A stretch of DNA of 47,751 nt, from assembly GCF_028532725.1 (NCBI RefSeq), contig NZ_JAQKGU010000014.1:1-47751 (forward strand), given 5' to 3'. Below are positions 41,692 through 47,751 of the stretch, piece by piece. Source of the DNA: Desulfovibrio sp. Fe33. Its GTDB lineage: Bacteria; Desulfobacterota; Desulfovibrionia; Desulfovibrionales; Desulfovibrionaceae. The position numbers and the translations under genes are program-made. Under the pieces are notes generated by a model. The model had not been told where the DNA came from and did not search any database. It was given only the letters and a program-made list of their open reading frames with translations. Position 1 is the stretch's first letter. The number at the start of each line of letters is the position of its first letter.

Positions 41692-42200
41692 AGTTGGGGG
41701 CCGGGGGACAGAAGTGGCTGAAGGGGTTGCATTTGTGCACGGCCGCTTGCTGGATCGGGGGCGGTGTCGCCCTGATCCTTCTCTATTTCCTCAAACCGGG
41801 AGCGACGGACGGACGCGAGCTCTACGGCATGAACCGGGCCATCCATCATGTGGACATGGCCGTGGTGGTCGTGCCGGGCGCTTTCGGCTGCCTGCTTACC
41901 GGCCTGGTTTATTCCCTGTTCACCGGATTCGGCTTCTTCAGGCACGGATGGTTGATCTTCAAATGGGTCGTCACCGTCTCGGCCATTGTTTTCGGCACTG
42001 TCTGCCTCGGCCCGTGGGAGACGGCCATGATGCACATTTCCGGCGAACTGGGCATGGACGCCCTGCGTGACGGGGCGTACCTGTACAATCAAAAAATGAA
42101 TTTCATCTGGGGATTGGTCCAGGTTGCGGTCCTGGTCGCCACGGTTTTCGTGTCCGTGTTCAAGCCCTGGAAAAACTTGCGGAAGAAGAGTGAGCGATGA
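41685..42200 (+). CDS. DUF2269-like integral membrane protein
   Basis: This is a 171-residue membrane protein with GAGG ahead of the ATG at 41685, which lies within the marR gene end. Four hydrophobic helices are at about 10-35, 55-80, 88-110 and 135-160. The first has a histidine (WLKGLHLCTAACWIGGGVAL) and the second a HHVD segment, as in DUF2269/copper-resistance-type four-helix proteins; the latter may bind haem or metal but no function is known. It overlaps the adaptor gene by 4 bases. Co-transcription with marR and an efflux pump suggests a role in that resistance system. Confidence 0.72.
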   Translation: MLKLGAGGQKWLKGLHLCTAACWIGGGVALILLYFLKPGATDGRELYGMNRAIHHVDMAVVVVPGAFGCLLTGLVYSLFTGFGFFRHGWLIFKWVVTVSAIVFGTVCLGPWETAMMHISGELGMDALRDGAYLYNQKMNFIWGLVQVAVLVATVFVSVFKPWKNLRKKSER

Positions 42201-43267
42201 AGAAATTCCTGAAGAGTGCGGCGGTCCTTTGTCTTGCGGTCCTGATGGCCGTCCCGGCCTTGGCCCAGGAGGGGGGCGCAGCTCCCGCGTCCCCGGTGGT
42301 CACGGCCAAGGTTACTTCCGGCGACATGGCCCCCCAGACCGAATTTATAGGTACGGTTTATTTTTCGGAAATATCCAACGTGGCGGCGGAGGTTGAAGGC
42401 AAGGTCGTCTCCTTGGGCGTCGAGGACGGACAGCGTGTCGGCCGGGGCGCTCCCCTGGTCTCCCTGGCCTCGGATATTCTTGACCGCAGCATCGCCAATG
42501 CCCGCGCCCTCATGGACCAGGCCAAGGCCGATTTTGAGCTGGCCAAGCGCGAGAACGAGCGGACGACCAAGTTGTTCGAGAGCCGCACCGTGGCCGAGGG
42601 CGAATACGACTCCAAGCGGTTGGCCGCCCTGTCCTCCGAGAAGAAGATGATCGCGGCCCAGGCCATCCTCAACCGGTTGCTCATGGAGCGGGAGAAGAAG
42701 ACCATCCGCGCTCCCTATGACGGCGTGGTCCTGGAGCGCAAGGTGTTCCGCGGCGATTGGGTCTCCGTGGGGTCGGTCGTCACCGTCATGGCCCGCGACG
42801 AGGATTTCGACGTGGTGGTCAACGCCCCGCGAGAGGCTTTCGGCGTGGTCAAGCCCGGCCTCAAGGTGACCGTCAAGGTTGCGGGCAAGGATGTCCCCGG
42901 CGAAGTCTTCGCGGCCATCCCCAAAGGAGATGTGGCCACCCGCACGTTTCCGGTCAAGATCCGCGTGCACAACGACGGGTCCCTGGCCGAGGGCATGGAG
43001 GCCCGCGTGGTCCTGCCCAAGGGGGTGGGCGGCATGACCCTGATCGTGCCCCGCGACGCGGTCATTTCGGCTCGCGGCCAGATGGTCGTCTGGGCCGTGG
43101 TGGACGGCAAGGCCGTTCCCATGCCCGTCTTCGTGGTCGGCTATCGGGGCATGGACGCCGGGGTCAAGTCCAAGACCCTTCAGGAGGGCATGGACGTTGT
43201 GGTCAAGGGCAATGAACGGCTTCAGCCGCAGCAGCCCGTGGCCGCGCAACCCTCGCAGCGGCAGTAG
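42197..43267 (+). CDS. RND efflux periplasmic adaptor (second system)
   Basis: This is a 356-residue adaptor with a cleavable signal peptide (MKKFLKSAAVLCLAVLMAVPALAQE) instead of a lipobox, unlike the first adaptor. The lipoyl-like half (TEFIGTVYFSEISNVAAEVEGKVVSLGVEDGQRVGRGAPLVSL) and coiled-coil hairpin to about residue 160 (ANARALMDQAKADFELAKRENERTTKLFESRTVAEGEYDSKR) are clear, followed by a second lipoyl half (IRAPYDGVVLERKVFRGDWVSVGSVV) and beta-barrel. It joins the following permease to an outer-membrane factor encoded elsewhere. The start overlaps the DUF2269 stop (ATGA), so translation is coupled. It belongs to the MarR-headed operon. Confidence 0.92.
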   Translation: MKKFLKSAAVLCLAVLMAVPALAQEGGAAPASPVVTAKVTSGDMAPQTEFIGTVYFSEISNVAAEVEGKVVSLGVEDGQRVGRGAPLVSLASDILDRSIANARALMDQAKADFELAKRENERTTKLFESRTVAEGEYDSKRLAALSSEKKMIAAQAILNRLLMEREKKTIRAPYDGVVLERKVFRGDWVSVGSVVTVMARDEDFDVVVNAPREAFGVVKPGLKVTVKVAGKDVPGEVFAAIPKGDVATRTFPVKIRVHNDGSLAEGMEARVVLPKGVGGMTLIVPRDAVISARGQMVVWAVVDGKAVPMPVFVVGYRGMDAGVKSKTLQEGMDVVVKGNERLQPQQPVAAQPSQRQ

Positions 43268-43276
43268 GGGGTTCCC

Positions 43277-46200
43277 GTGGATATCGTCGGAACCGCCATA
43301 CGAAAACCCGTTGCCGTCCTGGTGGGCGTCATTCTCGTCGTCATGTTCGGCGTGGTGGCCCTGGTCGGGCTGCCGTATCAACTTTCGCCCAACGTGACCG
43401 AGCCGGTCATCACCGTGACCACCACCTGGACCGGGGCCACGCCCTACGAGATGGAGCGCGACGTCATCGAGGAACAGGAGAAGGTGCTCAAGGGCATCCC
43501 CGGCCTGATCCAGATGGAAAGCTCCAACTACAATGCCCGGTCGGAACTTACCCTGAAATTCGAGATCGGCACCGAGATCGACAAGGCGCTCCTGCGCGTG
43601 TCGAACAAGCTCGACGAGGTGCCGAGTTACCCCGACGACGTGGACCGGCCGATCATTTCCGCCACGGGCGCATCCACCTCGCCGGTCATCTGGCTGACCC
43701 TGGAAACCCTGCCCGGCAACGACAAGGACGTGACCACCTACCAGACGTTCTTCGAGAACGACATACGCCAGTACATCGAGCGAGTGGAAGGCGTGGCCGA
43801 CCTGTTCGTGGGCGGCGGACGCGAGGACGAGATGGACATCATCATCGATCCCGTGAAGCTGGCCTCCTACAACCTGACCGCCACCGAACTCATCCGCGTG
43901 CTCCAGAGCGAGAACGTGTCCGTTTCCTCGGGCACCCTGGGCGTGGGGCGGCGCGACTTCCGCATCCGCACCCCAGCCGAGTTTAAGACTCCCGAAGACA
44001 TAGAGTCCGTAGTCATTTCCTCGTCCGGCCAGTTCCGCGTAACCCTCGGCGACGTGGCCACTGTGGCGCGCGGCAACGAGAAACACACGGTGGCCATGCG
44101 CCATAACGGCAGGACCGGCATGGTCGTGGGCATCCGGCCCGAACCGGGCGTCAACGTCCTGACCATGACCGACAACGTTCACAAGGTCATCGAGGAGCTC
44201 AACGACGGCCCCATGGCCGATCAGGGCGTGCGCTTTAACTGGGTCTACGATCAGCGGCCGTACATCAACGGCGCCATCGACCTGGTTAAACAGAACATCC
44301 TTATTGGTTCCGTGCTGGCCATCGTGGTCCTGTTCGTGTTCCTGCAATCCTTCAGCTCGACCATTATCGTGGCCGTTTCCATCCCGGTGTCCATCATCGG
44401 CGCTTTCATCATGTTCGCTGCGGCCGGTCGTTCGTTGAACATCGTTTCCATGGCGGGCATTTCGTTCGCCGTGGGTATGCTCGTGGACAACGCCATCGTC
44501 GTCCTGGAGAACGTGGACCGGCACCGGCGCATGGGCAAGCCTCCATTCAAGGCCGCCTATGACGGAGCCAGCGAGGTCTGGGGCGCGGTGCTGGCCTCCA
44601 CCCTGACCACCGTGGCCGTGTTTCTGCCCGTGGTCTTCATGGAGCAGGAGGCCGGGCAGTTGTTCAAGGACATCGCCATTGCCGTGACCTGCGCCATCGC
44701 CCTGTCCATGCTCGTGTCCGTTCTGGTCATTCCCATGCTGGCCAACCAGTTTTACCGCATCGCGGACAAAAAGAAGCTGCGGCGTGAAGCCGCCGAAGGG
44801 CCGAGGACCCCGGCCGGGCTGTCCATCGCGAAGCGCGTGCTCAAGCCCCTGACCGCTCTCGGCGGCAAGCTGGCCGATGCGATCGTGGGACTGCTCTCCC
44901 TGGCCATCGACAACTGGAAGTCGCGCCTGGTCACCGTTATCGGCCTGACCGCCGTGTCCGTGCTCATGGTCGTGACCATGTTCCCCAAAATGGAATACCT
45001 GCCCCAAGGCAACCGCAACCTCATCCTGAACATTCTCATCCCGCCGCCGGGCCTTTCCTACGAGGAGCGCGACGACATCGGGAAGTATATCTTCGACGAG
45101 GTGGAGCCGTATTTCCGCAAGGAGACGGACGGCAAGCCCGGCGTGCAAGACCTCTTCTACGTGTCCGCGCCGACCATCAACCTCTTCGGCGCCATCTCCA
45201 CCCAGGAGCAGAACGCCAAGCCGCTCATTCCCTTGTTCTCGCGGATTATCCATTCCATCCCGGGCATGTTCGGCGTGTCGTTGCAGGCGTCCATCTTCGA
45301 GCAGGGGCTGGGCGAGGGCCGCGTCATCAACGTGGACTTCTCGGGCAATGATTTGAACCAGTTGGTCGCCGTTGCCGGGACCATGTTCGGCATGACCATG
45401 CAGACGATCCACGGCGCGCAGATCCGTCCCATTCCGTCGCTTGAGCTCCTCTATCCCGAGGTCCGCTTCCATCCGTACCGCGACAGGGTCAAAGCCGTTG
45501 GCCTGACCTCCGAGGAGCTGGGCACTGCGCTCGACGTCATCCTGGACGGCCGGAAGGTGGGCGACTTCAAGGAAGAAGGAAAGAAGAAGATCGATTTGGT
45601 GCTCAAGGCGTCCGCCAAGGATGTAGGCACGCCCGAGGAGCTGTACTCCCAATTGGTGGCGACGCCTAACGGGTGGGCCGTGCCGCTTTCCTCCCTGGCC
45701 TCCATGGAGAATACCTACGGCGTAACAGAAATCCGCCACCTCGAACGCAGGCGGACCATTACGTTGCAGGTCACTCCGCCCGTGGACATGCCCTTGCAGT
45801 CCGCCATGGAGATCATCGAGCAGCAGCTCATTCCCCAGGTGGAACAGACCGGGCTCATGCATGGCGTGGCCGTCCGATTGTCCGGCGCGGCCGACAAACT
45901 CAGCGTGACCCGCGACGCCTTGCAGTGGAACTTCATCCTGGCGTTGATCATCACGTACCTGCTTATGTCCGCGTTGTTCGAGAACTTCATCTATCCGCTC
46001 ATAATCATGTTCACCGTGCCTCTGGCCGGTGCGGGCGGGTTCCTGGGCCTGCGGCTCGAAAACCTGTTCATCGCGCCGCAGCCGCTCGATATCCTGACCA
46101 TGCTCGGGTTCGTCATTCTCATCGGCGTGGTCGTGAACAACGCCATCCTCATCGTTCACCAGTCGCTTGGCAACGTGCGCGAGCAGGGTATGGACTACAA

Positions 46201-46447
46201 GGAAGCCGTGCTCGAAGCCACCCGGACCAGGTTGCGGCCCATCTACATGTCCGCCACCACTTCGGTCTTCGGAATGCTTCCCCTGGCCGTGGCTCCCGGT
46301 CCCGGCTCGGAACTCTACCGGGGCCTGGGCGCGGTCGTTCTGGGCGGCCTGGCCCTGTCCACGGTTTTCACCGTGTTCGTCATCCCGGCTCTGCTCATGT
46401 TCGTCATCCCCATGGAAAAGCGGGGCGGCGCAAAAGAAGAAGCCTAA
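43277..46447 (+). CDS. RND efflux permease (second system)
   Basis: This is a 1056-residue protein starting with a GTG at 43277 (AGGGGG upstream). It has the RND plan of two six-helix bundles and periplasmic loops. Helix 4 reads FAVGMLVDNAIVVLENVDRH, keeping one Asp of the AcrB Asp407-Asp408 pair, and helix 10 reads LIGVVVNNAILIVHQSLG, with Asn where AcrB has Lys940. This places it in a less typical clade than the permease at 28152, so substrate and coupling may differ. It is last in the operon after the adaptor, 9 bases on, and ends at a strong terminator. No outer-membrane factor gene follows. Confidence 0.92.
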   Translation: MDIVGTAIRKPVAVLVGVILVVMFGVVALVGLPYQLSPNVTEPVITVTTTWTGATPYEMERDVIEEQEKVLKGIPGLIQMESSNYNARSELTLKFEIGTEIDKALLRVSNKLDEVPSYPDDVDRPIISATGASTSPVIWLTLETLPGNDKDVTTYQTFFENDIRQYIERVEGVADLFVGGGREDEMDIIIDPVKLASYNLTATELIRVLQSENVSVSSGTLGVGRRDFRIRTPAEFKTPEDIESVVISSSGQFRVTLGDVATVARGNEKHTVAMRHNGRTGMVVGIRPEPGVNVLTMTDNVHKVIEELNDGPMADQGVRFNWVYDQRPYINGAIDLVKQNILIGSVLAIVVLFVFLQSFSSTIIVAVSIPVSIIGAFIMFAAAGRSLNIVSMAGISFAVGMLVDNAIVVLENVDRHRRMGKPPFKAAYDGASEVWGAVLASTLTTVAVFLPVVFMEQEAGQLFKDIAIAVTCAIALSMLVSVLVIPMLANQFYRIADKKKLRREAAEGPRTPAGLSIAKRVLKPLTALGGKLADAIVGLLSLAIDNWKSRLVTVIGLTAVSVLMVVTMFPKMEYLPQGNRNLILNILIPPPGLSYEERDDIGKYIFDEVEPYFRKETDGKPGVQDLFYVSAPTINLFGAISTQEQNAKPLIPLFSRIIHSIPGMFGVSLQASIFEQGLGEGRVINVDFSGNDLNQLVAVAGTMFGMTMQTIHGAQIRPIPSLELLYPEVRFHPYRDRVKAVGLTSEELGTALDVILDGRKVGDFKEEGKKKIDLVLKASAKDVGTPEELYSQLVATPNGWAVPLSSLASMENTYGVTEIRHLERRRTITLQVTPPVDMPLQSAMEIIEQQLIPQVEQTGLMHGVAVRLSGAADKLSVTRDALQWNFILALIITYLLMSALFENFIYPLIIMFTVPLAGAGGFLGLRLENLFIAPQPLDILTMLGFVILIGVVVNNAILIVHQSLGNVREQGMDYKEAVLEATRTRLRPIYMSATTSVFGMLPLAVAPGPGSELYRGLGAVVLGGLALSTVFTVFVIPALLMFVIPMEKRGGAKEEA

Positions 46448-46463
46448 CCGGCCCCTCAACCGA

Positions 46464-46506
46464 AAAAAACGGCCCGCCATGTTCGTCATGGCGGGCCGTT
46501 TCTCTT
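46464..46506. terminator. Bidirectional terminator between the RND operon and ComFB-like gene
   Basis: A perfect 15-bp stem (46467-46481 with 46487-46501) around a 5-nt loop, with A-run on one side and T-rich sequence on the other, serves the two convergent transcripts. Confidence 0.88.
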
Positions 46507-46522
46507 TTGCTGCGGTCGCGGG

Positions 46523-46819
46523 TTAATCGTTCGCCCGCGTGGGGTTGTCCAGTACCCGTTCCACCGCCTTCCGTATCTTGGCCCGGATTTCGTAGTCAGA
46601 AATGCGGTCCGAGAGGACGATGGACCCGGCCTGGGCATAGGCGGCCGGGAGCAGGTTCAGGGACAGGGCGTAGATGTCCTGGATGTCCAGATCCTCGAAA
46701 ATATAGTCTTCGTAATACTCCTCGATGATCTCCGGGATCAGCGAGGCCACCCTGCTTTCGTTGCGGTTGGTGATTTTGGAGACGTCCACTCCGCGTATCT
46801 TCAACTGTTTTTTGAGCAT
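46523..46819 (-). CDS. ComFB-like small protein
   Basis: This is a 98-residue protein starting at ATG 46819 with GGGAGA upstream. The sequence ESRVASLIPEIIEEYYEDYIFEDLDIQDIYALSLNLLPAAYAQAG resembles the core of the late-competence ComFB family (ExxV...DIxALALNxLPPxY), but it lacks the cysteines many members use for a zinc site. ComFB homologues have been reported to bind cyclic di-nucleotides in cyanobacteria, so a link with the HD-GYP regulator at 10890 is possible but only inference. It is a single-gene unit, convergent with the RND operon. Function is unknown. Confidence 0.72.
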   Translation of the reverse strand: MLKKQLKIRGVDVSKITNRNESRVASLIPEIIEEYYEDYIFEDLDIQDIYALSLNLLPAAYAQAGSIVLSDRISDYEIRAKIRKAVERVLDNPTRAND

Positions 46820-46977
46820 GGTCGGTTCTCCCTTCGGGTGTCGTCGGTTTTTCTCAGGAGTTGCGCCATACTAACCCGTATGGCGGACGTTTGGCAATCG
46901 AATGGTATATTTCATGCTACGAATATAGCGAAGACGTCTTCGTCTTTTCGGTTGGAACCTTGGCGCGGAGAAGCCCC

Positions 46978-47592
46978 ATGCCGACGCAACCTATTGAACA
47001 GGCTGTACAAGGGTACACGTACAAGCGTTCGAGAAAAACCGTTTCGGACAGCGAATTTCCCCTTGGGCCGGAGCAGTCAAAAAATCGGCGGGACGAAGCC
47101 CCGGCTTCCGGGGCGGTCATGCGCGGCTATATCCGCGATCTGCTCGCCACAGCGGCTCCCGACAACGGTCGTGAACTGACCTTTGCGGACGTCGAAGCCC
47201 GGTATGACGAGATGCTCAGGACATGGAACGATGAAGTCGAGGCCGATCTCGAAAATCTGGGCGTGGACACTTCCGCCGCGTTTCGTCTTGTCTACGATCC
47301 AGCCGGTTCCGCCGCCGTGGTGGGGGAGCATCCGGACCGGGAGATGATAAACGCCTATTTCTCCGCCAATCCCGACAAGGTTGAGCAACTCGGCCGGACC
47401 CTGCAATTCGGCAAATTCGCCTCCGTGGCCCGTAATAGTCTCTCCGAACAGGACATGAACCGGAGGCTCTCCACCGACGCCATGGCCTGGTGGTATTCCA
47501 CCAACATGAACACCCAGGATCTCTTCGCTCCCGGCGGTATCGTCGTCGGAGCCGGGGTAGCCCCTTACAAGGGGTTGGACATCAGGGTGTAG
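46978..47592 (+). CDS. Hypothetical protein
   Basis: This is a 204-residue protein. I chose the ATG at 46978 because GGAG lies 8 nt upstream and the longer frame ahead of it looks non-coding. No known domain is recognised. It is charged and mostly helical, with PTQPIEQAVQGYTYKR at the start, a central segment ELTFADVEARYDEMLRTWNDEVEADLENLGVDTSAAFRLVYDPAGSAAVVGEHPDREMINAYFSANPDKVEQL, and a Gly-rich end. There is no signal peptide or membrane helix. Terminator-like DNA follows it. Confidence 0.65.
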   Translation: MPTQPIEQAVQGYTYKRSRKTVSDSEFPLGPEQSKNRRDEAPASGAVMRGYIRDLLATAAPDNGRELTFADVEARYDEMLRTWNDEVEADLENLGVDTSAAFRLVYDPAGSAAVVGEHPDREMINAYFSANPDKVEQLGRTLQFGKFASVARNSLSEQDMNRRLSTDAMAWWYSTNMNTQDLFAPGGIVVGAGVAPYKGLDIRV

Positions 47593-47632
47593 TAAGAGAG
47601 ATTGCCTCCGGCGGCCGGGGGAAGGGGAGGAA

Positions 47633-47655
47633 AAACCCTTTGAAAAGGGTTCTTG
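47633..47655 (+). terminator. Terminator-like hairpin after the hypothetical gene
   Basis: AACCCTT (47634-47640) and AAGGGTT (47645-47651) form a 7-bp stem around TGAA, followed by a weak CTTG. It comes after a GCCTCCGGCGG repeat core at 47604-47614. Confidence 0.5.
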
Positions 47656-47663
47656 TGCAACCA

Positions 47664-47706
47664 GGAACATGGGTAACACTTCTGCCCGGGAACATAGGTA
47701 ACACTT
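47664..47706. repeat. Pair of 18-bp direct repeats
   Basis: GGAACATGGGTAACACTT (47664-47681) and the same with one change at 47689-47706 have a 25-nt period. Such doubled motifs can be the end of an IS481-like element or a small binding-site array. The window stops too soon to tell. Confidence 0.55.
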
Positions 47707-47725
47707 TTACCGTTTCTGTTTCGGC

Positions 47726-47751
47726 TCCGGGGGCCTGATCAGGCCCCCGGA
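47726..47751. repeat. 26-bp perfect palindrome at the window end
   Basis: The last 26 bases are perfectly self-complementary, with a central TGATCA and GC-rich arms. It may be a terminator stem whose T-run lies beyond the window. Confidence 0.6.

Noticed and set aside
42089..46489. Very long open frame opposite the second RND operon on the minus strand
   Set aside because: It mirrors the permease and adaptor codons, its product is His/Gly/Asp-rich low-complexity, and no ribosome-binding site fits. The plus-strand genes carry clear family motifs.

Overview
The window reads as a chromosomal segment of a GC-rich sulfate-reducer-type bacterium, most likely a Desulfovibrionaceae member (Desulfovibrio/Pseudodesulfovibrio-like). 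This placement is inferred from gene content: a Tat-exported multi-cluster ferredoxin with a small haem b-type membrane partner, a CbiR/CobU cobamide salvage pair, VCBS surface protein, hybrid kinase and HD-GYP regulators, and GCCTCCGGCGG-type intergenic repeats. It was not checked by database search. Genes are dense on both strands and most are ordinary chromosomal functions.

Layout. 1-1554 (minus): N-terminal part of a VCBS-repeat surface protein behind an AT-rich upstream region. 2279-7304 (plus): a GNAT/ATP-grasp fusion, a SET-domain protein, a flavin disulfide reductase and a DUF1566 protein. 7312-11927: a hybrid histidine kinase with HPt domain, divergent from a REC-HD-GYP regulator. 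11940-16763 (minus): glycosyltransferase-like protein, DEAD-box helicase, NAD kinase, citrate synthase. 17169-18699 (plus): Tat-exported 4Fe-4S protein plus membrane cytochrome behind a palindrome-covered promoter. 18866-19477 (minus): nitroreductase. 19593-25289: a 5.7-kb mobile element. 25334-26688 (minus): DUF1844 protein and argC. 26823-32588 (plus): an RND efflux pair, an orphan periplasmic binding protein and a small Cys-rich protein. 32784-37834 (minus): cbiR-cobU-DHH-polA. 38025-41123 (minus): an EndoQ-like PHP nuclease fused to a UvrD-type helicase. 41218-46447 (plus): marR-DUF2269-RND efflux operon. 46523-47751: ComFB-like protein, an unknown protein, and repeat-rich DNA at the edge.

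The most unusual region is 19575-25307. Perfect 23-bp terminal inverted repeats (19593-19615 and 25267-25289) bound a segment holding a DDE-transposase-like protein with two zinc ribbons, a two-domain FokI-type adenine methyltransferase and an AlwI-like restriction endonuclease. Joining the outer flanks rebuilds a perfect intrinsic terminator hairpin with a U-tract behind argC, so the element appears to have landed in the loop of that terminator. The transposase promoter has its -35 box in the inverted repeat. Its ribosome-binding site can be masked by a 12-bp hairpin whose 5' arm lies upstream of the likely transcription start, so only read-through transcripts from outside should fold it. This looks like a self-limiting transposon that carries a complete restriction-modification system.

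Other points of interest are the EndoQ-UvrD fusion, a CsoR/CstR-like palindrome on the promoter of an orphan electron-transfer pair, a DNA polymerase I with an apparently inactive proofreading domain, a GNAT/ATP-grasp plus SET gene pair, and a possible leader peptide coupled to the first RND operon. No tRNA, rRNA or CRISPR array was seen.
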